DNA from: Verrucomicrobiota bacterium
GTDB taxonomy: Bacteria > Verrucomicrobiota > Kiritimatiellia > CAIQIC01 > Lenti-01
Length of the DNA stretch: 19,666 nucleotides
Reading direction: 5' to 3'
Assembly: GCA_022709625.1 (NCBI GenBank)
Contig: JAKLIL010000004.1
Span: 1-19,666, forward strand
Part shown: piece after piece, positions 1 to 6,889 of the stretch
Layout of the letters: the number at the start of each line of letters is the position of its first letter
How positions within the stretch are numbered: position 1 is the first letter of the stretch
Program-made: the position numbers and the translations under genes
The notes under the pieces: model-generated
Seen by the model: only the letters and a program-made list of their open reading frames with translations
Databases searched by the model: none
Told to the model about the DNA's origin: nothing

Positions 1-402
1 CCGGTTTTCCAGGCGATCGAATTCCTTGTCCATGGCCCGGTCGAAGCTGGCCAACGCCTGCGCCACGGCCTCGGACATTTCGGGCGGCTGGGCCGGGGCG
101 TTCGTATCCGCCACGAACGCGGCCATAGCCACGTCGGCCTGGACCGTCGTGCCGGCCGGCAACAAGACCGGCGCGGCCGGCAAGGGCGGCGCCGCACCCG
201 ACGGTTGTGCGATGCCGGGCGCCGCCGTGGCCGCCGAAGCCGCCGCAAGAGCCTCCCGGGCCGCGGCCAACCCACGCCGCAATTCCCGGTTTTCGCCCTG
301 CTGCCGCAACGCTTGGAGCGCCAGCGCAGCGCCAGCCGCCACCGCGATCCCTGCCAGCCACCACGTCGCCCGCGCTCGGGTACTTTCCTGTCCGTGTTCC
401 AT
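1..402 (-). CDS. Membrane-anchored coiled-coil protein, partial (C-terminus outside window)
   Basis: I do not recognise a family. The frame is open from an ATG at 402 to the window edge, giving 134 residues. A polar N-terminus (MEHGQESTRARATWW) is followed by one hydrophobic Ala/Leu/Gly segment at about residues 16-32, consistent with a single membrane anchor. Next comes a charged, probably coiled-coil stretch at about 33-55 (RQQGENRELRRGL), then an Ala/Pro linker and a second helical, acidic/basic stretch near residues 108-134. A Shine-Dalgarno-like AAGGAA (plus-strand 410-415) lies 7 nt before the ATG and supports the start. It follows the DUF3788 gene by 32 bp on the same strand, so it is probably the third gene of that operon. 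Function unknown; a periplasm-facing structural or tethering role is only a guess. Confidence 0.6.
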   Translation of the reverse strand, partial: MEHGQESTRARATWWLAGIAVAAGAALALQALRQQGENRELRRGLAAAREALAAASAATAAPGIAQPSGAAPPLPAAPVLLPAGTTVQADVAMAAFVADTNAPAQPPEMSEAVAQALASFDRAMDKEFDRLENR

Positions 403-434
403 GTCGGGATTCCTTAGCCGGCGGTTTGGGGTTT

Positions 435-860
435 TCATTTCACGGCCAAGAGGATTTCCGCGTCGGCGGCCGTTTGGTTCGAATCCAGATCCAGCAAAAG
501 CCATTTGCCGTCGGCATAGGTCGGGGCCGCCCCGTAGCTATTGCGGGTTGCTGACGATAGCCGCATGAGGCAGGCTGCCGCTGCGGCGCGCTCGGCGGCG
601 CCAAACACGATCACCAGCGCCACGCGTCTGCGTTCCGGAACGAGCGTGCAAAAGGATTTCCCTTTTTTGTAGCGCAGGGACCACCCGTGCTTGCGACCGC
701 CGAACAGCCATTCCGGCGTGAAAACGCCGGGATACCGGTCCGCGATGGCCTCCGCCATGCGCCGCCACCGCCCGTACGCGCGCTTGCCAAGCCACGCCTC
801 GAGCTGCGCCGGCGTCGGGGCCGGGCCGGGCTCCGTCATGCGCACGGGGGACGCGGTCAT
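435..860 (-). CDS. DUF3788 family protein
   Basis: This 141-residue protein has the layout of the DUF3788 family: an N-terminal Leu/Trp helix (LEAWLGKRAYGRW), then RYPGVFTPEWLFGGRKHGWS, LRYKKGKSFCTLVPE and a hydrophobic strand ending VIVFGAAER, with a C-terminal KWLLLDLDS segment. The family is small, soluble and of unknown biochemical function. The chosen ATG overlaps the stop codon of the upstream Mut7-C gene as ATGA (857-860), which indicates translational coupling and supports this start over the Met at residue 8 (position 839). The coupling suggests the two proteins are needed together or in fixed ratio. No signal peptide or membrane segment is visible. Confidence 0.8.
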   Translation of the reverse strand: MTASPVRMTEPGPAPTPAQLEAWLGKRAYGRWRRMAEAIADRYPGVFTPEWLFGGRKHGWSLRYKKGKSFCTLVPERRRVALVIVFGAAERAAAAACLMRLSSATRNSYGAAPTYADGKWLLLDLDSNQTAADAEILLAVK

Positions 861-1651
861 GGGTCCGGATCCTTGGACAGCGCCACGAGGCCCTGGAACC
901 GCGCGCGGATCTGGCCGATGTGGGATCCTTCCCAGTAGATCTTGCCGCAGGCGGGGCAGCGGAAGAACGTGTCGTAGTACTTCTTCGTCTTGGGTTCCAG
1001 GCGGTCCAGCACGGCTTCCTTGGCGACCCGCTCGATTTCCCCGTTGCAATCGGCGCAGCGGGAGAACGGCTTGACCTGTCCGGCCAGGTCGAATCGGCGC
1101 AGGACTTCCTCGACCTGCCGGGCCACGAGGACCGAGCGCACCCAGTAGCCGTGCGTGACGGCCTTGGCGTGCAGCAGCCGCCGGTCGCGCGTCAGCACGA
1201 TCCGCTTCTCCGCCGCGGCGATCGCCACGATCTCGTCGTCGCGATAGGCGTTCGAAAACAAGGCATCGAAACCCAGCAACCGCAACTTCCGCGCCAGGCG
1301 GCCGAGGTTCACGTCCATCACGAAGGCGATCCGGCGCAGCGGCTTCTCCCGCAGCTTCACGATGGGCGCGATATCCAGGCTCTCGAAGACGGGATAGACC
1401 GCCACCCGGTCGCCGGGTTGCAGTTGGTAGTCGAAGCCGACGGAGCGGCCGTTGACGACGATCAAATCCACTTCCGGATGGGGCACGCCCAGCGCTTCGA
1501 TCGGATCCTTGATGCCCGGATGCCCGTCGAAGCGGTAGGCGATGGTCTGCTTGCGTTTTTCCGGCGGCAGGAAGTCGTTCAATTCCTCGTAGAAGCGGAA
1601 CTCGGCTGCGTACGGAAAGGACCGGGTCTTTTTCACGGCGGATGGATGCAT
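857..1651 (-). CDS. Mut7-C RNase-like domain protein with N-terminal ubiquitin/ThiS-like domain
   Basis: The 264-residue protein has two recognisable parts. Residues 14-92 resemble the ThiS/ubiquitin-like fold attached to Mut7-C proteins, ending with LQPGDRVAVYPVFE; there is no C-terminal Gly-Gly, so it is not a conjugatable tail. Residues 106-255 are the Mut7-C domain: a PIN-like core with acidic residues D113 (MDVNLGRLAR), D138-E140 and D156 (VLTRDRRLL), followed by a zinc ribbon with Cys pairs at 199/202 and 232/235. By family analogy it is a predicted metal-dependent RNase; this is inferred, and substrates are unknown. The ATG at 1651 lacks an obvious Shine-Dalgarno sequence. It is first in a minus-strand run with the DUF3788 gene and is divergent from the metallo-hydrolase at 1736, with only 84 bp between starts. 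Confidence 0.85.
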   Translation of the reverse strand: MHPSAVKKTRSFPYAAEFRFYEELNDFLPPEKRKQTIAYRFDGHPGIKDPIEALGVPHPEVDLIVVNGRSVGFDYQLQPGDRVAVYPVFESLDIAPIVKLREKPLRRIAFVMDVNLGRLARKLRLLGFDALFSNAYRDDEIVAIAAAEKRIVLTRDRRLLHAKAVTHGYWVRSVLVARQVEEVLRRFDLAGQVKPFSRCADCNGEIERVAKEAVLDRLEPKTKKYYDTFFRCPACGKIYWEGSHIGQIRARFQGLVALSKDPDP

Positions 1652-1735
1652 GGGCAAGGTGGCGACGGCCGCGCTCTTTGCGGACCAATCTATTTGATCC
1701 TTGTCCGCCCGCCAAGCGGGGAATACATTGCCGGC

Positions 1736-2779
1736 ATGCGGCGAATGACAAGTTGGCTGGTTGCGGGCGCGGCGGGATTCCTTGCCGCGGCCCAGGCCCA
1801 GGAAACCAACGTGGCCCTGGCGCATCTGGACTCGCTGGCAGCCGTGCTGGAGGCGCATCCGCCGACCTTTGCCGCGGATCCCGCGCGCGAACAGGCGTTC
1901 CTCGGTTTGGACCGGTTCTTCGAGGCGGCCGTGCGGCCGGGCCAGCCGTTCGACTTGGCCGAATACCCGAACGACCTCTGGCGGTGGATCGACCGGCGGC
2001 TCCAGCGCGCGCTGGCCGAGGCGGAGGCGGCACCCGGTACCGCCGACAAATTGACCGTCTGGCAGATGTACAACATGGGCCTGCTTTGCCGGTCCGGAAA
2101 AGCCGTCGTCGGCATGGATTTGACTCCGGTCCTGCCGGAGGCCGACGCATTCAACCGCCGCGTCGCCGCGCTGGTGGATGTCCTGCTCGTTACCCATGGA
2201 CACGGCGATCACTACGCCCCCGGCCTCGTCCACGCCTGCCTCGCGGCCGGCAAGCCGGTCTTCCTGCCCGCCGCCAGCGCCGCCGAACTGCCGCCCGATC
2301 CCTGCCTTTTCCCCGTGGACGACTTCCGCGAGGCCGAGGTGTCCAGCGTGCGCTTGACGGCGCGGCGCGGCATCCATGTTTGGGCGGCCGGCCGGGAAAC
2401 CGTGCCCATCGTATATTACGAATTGGCCTTCCCTTCCGGGCATGCCGCGATTTTCTGCGGCGACCTCGACTACACCCGCGCATTCGAAAAGACGCCGGGC
2501 TTGGCGATCGACCTGCTGGTCGTTCCGTGGCGCAGTCCGAACGAAAGCTACGAGCCCGGCTCGCCGCGCCAGACCGCGGAACGGAAGGACGCCGTTCAAA
2601 TCGCGATCGACAGGATCCAGCCGCGCCACCTCCTCTACGGCCATTACGCGGAACTCGGCCACGTCCACGGCGGCATGCCCGCGTCCTATGAAATCGCCGC
2701 CGGCCTCAAGCGCGCCGTGGCGACCCCGTCCGAATGGATGTTCTGGGGAGAGAAGCTGGTTTTTCCGCCGATTCCATAA
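1736..2779 (+). CDS. Exported MBL-fold (metallo-beta-lactamase-like) hydrolase
   Basis: The 347-residue protein begins with a signal peptide (hydrophobic residues 6-19, likely cleavage after AQA at 20-22), so it is probably periplasmic or exported. The metal-binding signature THGHGDHY places HxHxDH at residues 154-159. A later FCGDLDY supplies the candidate bridging Asp, and LYGHYAELGHVHGG near the C-terminus contributes further His ligands. Residues 24-145 form an N-terminal helical region preceding the MBL signature, which is longer than in the simplest members. The substrate cannot be told; UlaG-like and lactonase-like members share this fold. The ATG at 1736 and a second at 1745 (M4) are both possible; neither has a strong Shine-Dalgarno. 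It converges on ksgA, with a palindromic repeat immediately after the stop. Confidence 0.8.
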   Translation: MRRMTSWLVAGAAGFLAAAQAQETNVALAHLDSLAAVLEAHPPTFAADPAREQAFLGLDRFFEAAVRPGQPFDLAEYPNDLWRWIDRRLQRALAEAEAAPGTADKLTVWQMYNMGLLCRSGKAVVGMDLTPVLPEADAFNRRVAALVDVLLVTHGHGDHYAPGLVHACLAAGKPVFLPAASAAELPPDPCLFPVDDFREAEVSSVRLTARRGIHVWAAGRETVPIVYYELAFPSGHAAIFCGDLDYTRAFEKTPGLAIDLLVVPWRSPNESYEPGSPRQTAERKDAVQIAIDRIQPRHLLYGHYAELGHVHGGMPASYEIAAGLKRAVATPSEWMFWGEKLVFPPIP

Positions 2780-2781
2780 TC

Positions 2782-2861
2782 GGGCAGGGATGGCGCGCCG
2801 CGCCGTCCGGGCCGTTTGAATCGCAATCGCCACGGACGCCGGCGGCGCGGCGTCCCTACCC
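2782..2861. repeat. Long inverted repeat between convergent stop codons
   Basis: Two arms, about 2782-2809 and 2833-2861, are imperfect reverse complements. Both carry the same terminal word when read inward (GGGCAGGGA on the left, GGGTAGGGA on the right) followed by a CG-rich stretch of alternating GC/CG words; the loop is about 23 nt. The left arm begins 2 nt after the TAA of the MBL gene. The TAG in the right arm word GGGTAGGGA is the stop codon of ksgA. It could be a bidirectional terminator (no T-tract is seen) or an inserted palindromic repeat. Confidence 0.7.
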
Positions 2862-3713
2862 GCAGGATATCGGTCCCGGCCGCAAGGCGCGCAGCAAAAC
2901 GGGCCAGGTTTCCGGCGGCAGTTCTTCGGCGCGGGCGGTCGGTGCGATGCCGGCGACGGCAAGCGCAGGCAAGGGATCGGCCAGCCAATCGCGGAGCGAC
3001 CGGGCCATGGTCTTGCGCCGGCGCGAAAAGGCGTGCCGCAGCAAATCGCGCAACGCGGGTTCGTCGGCGGCTCCGCCCAGCGGCGCCGGCCGCAGCACGA
3101 GCTTGACGATGGACGACTGCACTTCGGGGGGCGGCCAAAAACAAGTGGACGACACGTGCTTGACGACGGCCACCGCGTAGCGGCGCTGCACCAGAATCGT
3201 CAGCAGGCCGTAGTCGGCGGTGGACGGTTTCGCCGCCAGCCGGTCGGCGACTTCGCGCTGGACGGTGGCGACGACTTGCGCCGGGGGATTCGCAACGGCG
3301 GTCAGTTCGACCAGCAGCCGCGCCGCGATGGCATAAGGCAAGTTGGCGACCAGTTTCATTCCCGGCCGCGAAAACAGCGCCGGCAAGTCGCAATCGAGCA
3401 CGTCGGCTTCGATCAAATTCAGCTTGGGGTTGGCCGCAAACCGCTCGCGGAGATAGGCGGCCAAACGGCGGTCCTTCTCGATGGCGGTCACGCTCGCCGC
3501 GCGTGTCAGCAGTTCGCCGGTCAGTACGCCGAGGCCGGGACCCACCTCGACCACGGCGTCGGCCGCGTCCAATTCGGCGGCCGCCAACAGGATCTCCAGC
3601 ACGTTGCGGTCGATCAGGAAATTCTGGCCCAGCACGCGCGAGGGGTGGAAGTCCAACCGCGCCAACAAGGCGCGAACCTCCGAGGGATGCGTCAGATTGG
3701 GATGTTCGGCCAT
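2856..3713 (-). CDS. rsmA/ksgA: 16S rRNA (adenine(1518)-N6/adenine(1519)-N6)-dimethyltransferase
   Basis: KsgA uses S-adenosylmethionine to dimethylate two adjacent adenines in the 3'-terminal helix of 16S rRNA late in small-subunit assembly. The 285-residue product has the family motifs in order: GQNFLID (29-35), the SAM-binding VEVGPGLGVLT, the acidic IEKD, EADVLDCD, the catalytic NLPYAIA and CFWPPPEVQSSIV. It ends with the usual small helical C-terminal domain (HAFSRRRKTMARSL). The length is typical. The ATG at 3713 gives MAEHPNLTHPSEVRALL, a normal N-terminus; upstream in-frame codons look non-coding. The final Gly and the TAG stop come from the neighbouring inverted repeat, so the original C-terminus may have been slightly altered. 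It is divergent from rfaE2 with 58 bp between starts. Confidence 0.96.
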   Translation of the reverse strand: MAEHPNLTHPSEVRALLARLDFHPSRVLGQNFLIDRNVLEILLAAAELDAADAVVEVGPGLGVLTGELLTRAASVTAIEKDRRLAAYLRERFAANPKLNLIEADVLDCDLPALFSRPGMKLVANLPYAIAARLLVELTAVANPPAQVVATVQREVADRLAAKPSTADYGLLTILVQRRYAVAVVKHVSSTCFWPPPEVQSSIVKLVLRPAPLGGAADEPALRDLLRHAFSRRRKTMARSLRDWLADPLPALAVAGIAPTARAEELPPETWPVLLRALRPGPISCG

Positions 3714-3771
3714 TTTTGGGGATTCCGTCCGGGGCGAAAAACCGATATCTTTTCGCAAGGTAGGAGCTGCC

Positions 3772-4266
3772 ATGCGAGATGCCGAGAAAAAAATATGGTT
3801 GCGGGAAGCCTTGGCGCGGGAATGCGCGCGCTTGCGCGCGGCGGGCCGGATCATCGTCTTTACCAACGGCGCGTTCGACCTGATGCACGCCGGCCACGCC
3901 ACCTACCTCGAGTTCGCCCGCCAACAGGGCGACGTGCTGGTCGTCGGCCTGAACACGGACGCCAGCGTGCGGCGCTACAAGGGCGAGAAGCGGCCGATCG
4001 TGGCCGAACCATACCGCGCGCGGATGCTCGCGGCCCTGGAATGCGTCGACTACGTGACCCTCTTCGACGAAGACGAGCCGAAGGCGTTGATCGCCGAACT
4101 GCAGCCCGACGTGCTGGTGAAGGCGGAGGACTGGGCGCACTACGTCAGCGGCCGCGACGTCGTCGAGGCACGCGGCGGCAAGGTCGTCCTCGCCCCGATG
4201 GTGCAGGGGCTCTCCACGACCCAGCTGATCGAGAAGATCATCCAGGCCTACGGCGCGGGAAAATAG
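3772..4266 (+). CDS. rfaE2: D-glycero-beta-D-manno-heptose 1-phosphate adenylyltransferase (stand-alone)
   Basis: The enzyme transfers AMP from ATP to heptose 1-phosphate, giving ADP-heptose for the LPS inner core. The 164-residue protein is a cytidylyltransferase-fold nucleotidyltransferase: FTNGAFDLMHAGH carries the HxGH nucleotide-binding motif at 39-42. It continues with GLNTDASVRRYKGEKRPI, the VLVKAEDW segment and a C-terminal GLSTTQLIEKI, all typical of RfaE domain II. It is a single-domain protein, not fused to the kinase (HldE type), so a separate heptose-7-phosphate kinase should be encoded elsewhere. A clear Shine-Dalgarno TAGGAG (3761-3766) lies 5 nt before the ATG. Its presence supports an LPS-bearing outer membrane. 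Confidence 0.95.
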   Translation: MRDAEKKIWLREALARECARLRAAGRIIVFTNGAFDLMHAGHATYLEFARQQGDVLVVGLNTDASVRRYKGEKRPIVAEPYRARMLAALECVDYVTLFDEDEPKALIAELQPDVLVKAEDWAHYVSGRDVVEARGGKVVLAPMVQGLSTTQLIEKIIQAYGAGK

Positions 4267-4270
4267 CGCT

Positions 4271-4869
4271 ATGCCGAAAAAGAACCAGCCCGTTCCGGCG
4301 GATTACGGCGCCTTGCTGGTTGCGGTCAAAGAACGCGTTCACGCCGCCCAATAGCAAGCCCTCAAGGCGGTCAACAAAGAACTGGTCGGCCTCTATTGGG
4401 ACATCGGGCGGATGATCGTAGGCCGCCTGACCGATGACAGCTGGGGCAAGCCTGTCGTTCAGCAATTGGCGGCGGATTTGCAGCGCGAATTTCCGGGCAT
4501 TGGCGGATTTTCCGTTTCCAACCTATGGCGCATGAAAGCGTTTTTCAAGACGTATGCCGGTTCCGAAAAACTCGCACCGCTGGTGCGAGAAATCAGCTGG
4601 AGCCACAATCTGATCATACTGGAGCGCTGTTCCGACCCCTTGGAGCGCGAGTTCTATCTGCGGATGACCCGCAAATTCGGCTGGTCCAAGAACGTGCTGA
4701 TCCACCAGATTGATAACCAGAGCTACGAGACCCTGCTGGGCCAGACCAATTTCGACCGGACGCTGACGCCGGAGCTGCGGGCGCAAGCCAAGTTGGCGGT
4801 GAAAGACGAATACGCCTTCGATTTTCTCGAATTGGGCGCAGAGCATTCCGAGCGCGAACTGGAGCGCGC
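4271..4869 (+). pseudogene. PDDEXK nuclease family (DUF1016/YhcG-like) remnant
   Basis: Starting at an ATG 5 nt after the rfaE2 stop, the reading frame matches the N-terminal domain of DUF1016/YhcG-like proteins. Recognisable stretches are QALKAVNKELVGLYWDIG, QLAADLQREFPG, ISWSHNLIILERC, PLEREFYLRMTRKFGW, NVLIHQIDNQ, LTPELRAQAKLAVKDEY and FDFLELGAEHSERELERA. Two lesions disable it. Codon 28 (4352-4354) is TAG where relatives usually have Tyr, just before QALKAVN. After ELERA (about 4869) homology stops abruptly and the whole C-terminal PDDEXK nuclease domain is missing; the frame then runs through foreign sequence to a stop at 5078-5080. An internal ATG at 4412 could start a shorter product but would still lack the nuclease domain. 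The excellent conservation between lesions implies recent decay. Confidence 0.85.
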
Positions 4870-5106
4870 CACATCCGTAAGCCGCATTTCCGTTTCCCGC
4901 GAGGTGGCATGGCGCGCCGAGCCTTCGGCGACGTTGGCGCAACCGGAACGCGCGGCCTGCGTCAGCTGGTCGTACTGGCGCCCGCACGGATCGTTGGTGC
5001 GATCCAGGAAGCACCGGCAGAAACGCTGGGTTCCCAGTTGCACGACGTTGGCCATGATCCAGGAATCCAGCCGGAAATAGCCGCCGGTACCACCAAACAT
5101 GGTCAT
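4864..5106 (-). pseudogene. Four-helix-bundle 'suffix' domain protein, 5' remnant
   Basis: Read on the minus strand from the ATG at 5106 (or 5100), the first 81 or so codons match the start of four-helix-bundle proteins related to the 23S-intervening-sequence/S23 group. Visible stretches are GGYFRLDSWIMANVVQLG, FCRCFLDRTNDPCGRQYDQ, LTQAARSGCANVAEGSARH and ATSRETEMRLTDVAR. After VAR the similarity ends and the frame continues antisense through the DUF1016 remnant to a stop near 4723. The 3' two-thirds of the gene are therefore lost. It starts 13 nt after the dsbD stop on the same strand. Such proteins are commonly scattered in PVC and Bacteroidota genomes; their molecular role is uncertain. 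Confidence 0.75.
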
Positions 5107-5119
5107 GGGGAAAGCCTTT

Positions 5120-6889
5120 TCAGAGTTTGTTTTTCGAGGGAATCGATCGAATCGAATCAGTCGAATCGATCGATTCGATTGGGCTTGCAGGAAAAATCAA
5201 AAAGGTCGGGTAGCCCGGGACAGCGAAGGGGGCGAGGAGTTCGCGGGCGGGGGATTTGTTGGGCTGGTCGGCAAGCACTTGGATGGCATACAGGCCGGCG
5301 GTTTTGGCGACGACGGCGGAATCGCGCAGCGTCGTGGCGTCCATTTTCGTGCAGGCCGTGCACCAGTGGGCCCCGAAATCGAACAAAACGGGCTTGCCGG
5401 AGGCGGCGGCTTCGGCCAACCGGGCCTGGAAGGCGGCGGCCGCACCGTCTTCGTTGAAATCCACGCGGACGAAGTTGGGCGGCGGGGTTTCGGCGGACGC
5501 CGAAGCGCGGAAGGCGCCGATGGTTTTCCACGCGTAGAACGCGGCGAGCAGGAGAATCAGAACGCCGAAGGCTTTTTTGACGCCGTCCATCCAGGCGCCG
5601 GGCTTGGGCAGGACGGCGAGGCCGGCGGCGGCGAGCGGCCACGGCAAGGCCATGCCGACGCCCAGCAGGAAAGGCAGCGCAAGGGCGAGAGCAACCCCCT
5701 GGGCATACAGCGATCCGGAGAGGGCCAGGACGGCGATCAGCACGGGCGCGACGCAGGCGCCGGCCAGGAGGGCCGAGACGCCGCCCATCGCGAGGACGGC
5801 GGGAATGCGCGCGCGGCTGGGCCGGCCAGACGTCTTGCGGAAACGGGTGAAATCCAGCTGCCACCCGTCGAACATGGCGAGGGCCAGGACGAAAAAGAGC
5901 AGCGCAATGGCCCCGTTGAACAGGGGCGAGGCATGCAGCGCGCCGAACACCGATCCGGTCAGCACGACGGCGAGACCGAGCGCGCCGTAGACGAGGGCCA
6001 TGCCGAGGCCGTAAACGAGGCCGAGACCAAAGCGCGCGCGGCGGGAGGCGGTCAGCGAGGTGGCGCCGATGATGGCGAGATTGACGGGAATCATCGGCAG
6101 CACGCAGGGCGTGAGGTTGAGCAGAAAGCCGCCGACGAGAATCAGCAGGATGGAAGGCAGGACGCCGCGGCGGCGGTAGAATTGGGCCGGATCGTCGAGG
6201 AAGAGGCGCCAGGCGGAGGCGGCCGGCGGAGGCGCGGCGGCGGGATCGAGGAACGCGAGGAAATCGGGTACGGCGAGATAGCCTTCGCTGCGCCGGGGCG
6301 GACCGCGCGCGGCGAGCGGGAATTCCGCGGCGTCGGCCGCGGCCGGGGCGGACGCGGCCGGGGCCGCCGCGGTGGCCTCGGCGGAAACCTCGTCAAGGCG
6401 GATCGCGACGGGCGGCGGCATGAAGCACATGGAACCTTTGCAGCCGATGTATTCCACGACGACGGTATTGCCGGCGGGCGGCGCATAGAAGGCGGCGAAG
6501 GGCTTGGCGTAGGACGGCTCGGGCTCGTCGGGATTGTGCGTGTCCGGTTCGGGCACGGACAGCGCCGCCAAAGCCTCGCCGGCGGGCGTGGCCACAGTGA
6601 ACCCGGAATACAGATGGTGGTCGGCGGGGAAATCGAAGGCGACGCGGATGGCCGGGCGGCCCTCGAACTCGGCGCGTGCGGCGGTCACGACGAACGGCGA
6701 GGCCGGGGCGGACCCAACCAGCAGCAACCAGCCCAGCGCGGCGAACAGGAGGGCGAGTTTTCTACGGCATGGAAAACTTTTCCGCGGATTTTCCACGGTA
6801 TGGAAAAATTCCGGCCGGATTTTCCACGGTATGGAAAACTTTTCCGCGGGTTTTCCACGGTATGGAAAAATTCGGAATGCGGGCCTCAT
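5120..6889 (-). CDS. dsbD: Thiol:disulfide interchange protein DsbD
   Basis: DsbD moves electrons from cytoplasmic thioredoxin across the inner membrane to periplasmic thiol proteins. All three modules are visible in 589 residues. The N-terminal periplasmic DsbD-alpha domain (about 62-200) has the Cys pair C150/C155 (GCKGSMCFMPP). The CcdA-like membrane core (about 243-460) has C262 in NLTPCVLPMIPVN and C379 in AGACVAPVL. The C-terminal thioredoxin domain has WCTAC (C510/C513) and the cis-Pro segment VPGYPTFLIF. The ATG at 6889 overlaps the tlpA-like stop as ATGA, which supports it. However, residues 2-45 are then translated from a palindrome array, placing the hydrophobic signal core at about 44-60; a GTG at 6796 (V32) is an alternative start. 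The last ~20 residues come from another repeat. Together with the upstream lipoprotein it forms a redox operon. Confidence 0.93.
   Translation of the reverse strand: MRPAFRIFPYRGKPAEKFSIPWKIRPEFFHTVENPRKSFPCRRKLALLFAALGWLLLVGSAPASPFVVTAARAEFEGRPAIRVAFDFPADHHLYSGFTVATPAGEALAALSVPEPDTHNPDEPEPSYAKPFAAFYAPPAGNTVVVEYIGCKGSMCFMPPPVAIRLDEVSAEATAAAPAASAPAAADAAEFPLAARGPPRRSEGYLAVPDFLAFLDPAAAPPPAASAWRLFLDDPAQFYRRRGVLPSILLILVGGFLLNLTPCVLPMIPVNLAIIGATSLTASRRARFGLGLVYGLGMALVYGALGLAVVLTGSVFGALHASPLFNGAIALLFFVLALAMFDGWQLDFTRFRKTSGRPSRARIPAVLAMGGVSALLAGACVAPVLIAVLALSGSLYAQGVALALALPFLLGVGMALPWPLAAAGLAVLPKPGAWMDGVKKAFGVLILLLAAFYAWKTIGAFRASASAETPPPNFVRVDFNEDGAAAAFQARLAEAAASGKPVLFDFGAHWCTACTKMDATTLRDSAVVAKTAGLYAIQVLADQPNKSPARELLAPFAVPGYPTFLIFPASPIESIDSTDSIRSIPSKNKL
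5141..5183. repeat. GATC-rich tandem/palindromic repeat encoding the DsbD tail
   Basis: The stretch is built almost entirely from overlapping GAATC and GATC words. Positions 5161-5178 form an 18-bp perfect palindrome (TCGAATCGATCGATTCGA), preceded by related copies at 5140-5160. On the minus strand it encodes the last Ser/Ile/Asp-rich residues of DsbD (SPIESIDSTDSIRSIPS), which lie beyond the thioredoxin fold. Confidence 0.75.
6758..6869. repeat. Four 19-bp palindromes at exact 31-bp period
   Basis: Units start at 6758, 6789, 6820 and 6851. Units 2-4 are identical (TTTTCCACGGTATGGAAAA) and unit 1 differs at two positions. Each has perfect 7-bp inverted arms (TTTTCCA/TGGAAAA; one mismatch in unit 1) round a 5-nt core. 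The 12-nt spacers alternate between two types, and each holds its own palindrome or part of one (TCCGCGGA at 6781-6788, TCCGGCCGGA at 6810-6819). The array lies inside the 5' end of dsbD and is translated if the coupled ATG at 6889 is used. Confidence 0.92.

Noticed and set aside
1701..1729. Promoter TTGTCC, 17 nt, TACATT before the MBL gene
   Set aside because: Only 4 of 6 matches in each hexamer, and the -10 would end 6 nt before the ATG, leaving almost no leader.
857..2962. Long minus-strand frame of about 700 codons spanning the MBL gene and the Mut7-C gene
   Set aside because: Only its 3' part (857-1651) is coding; the rest is antisense to the MBL gene, kept open by GC-rich codon bias.
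4412..5080. Intact 222-codon gene starting at an internal ATG
   Set aside because: It starts inside the DUF1016 N-terminal domain, after a nonsense codon, and its last ~70 codons are antisense to the four-helix-bundle remnant.
6758..6869. CRISPR-like array
   Set aside because: Spacers are only 12 nt and alternate between two sequences; the repeats are palindromes within a coding region and no cas gene is near.
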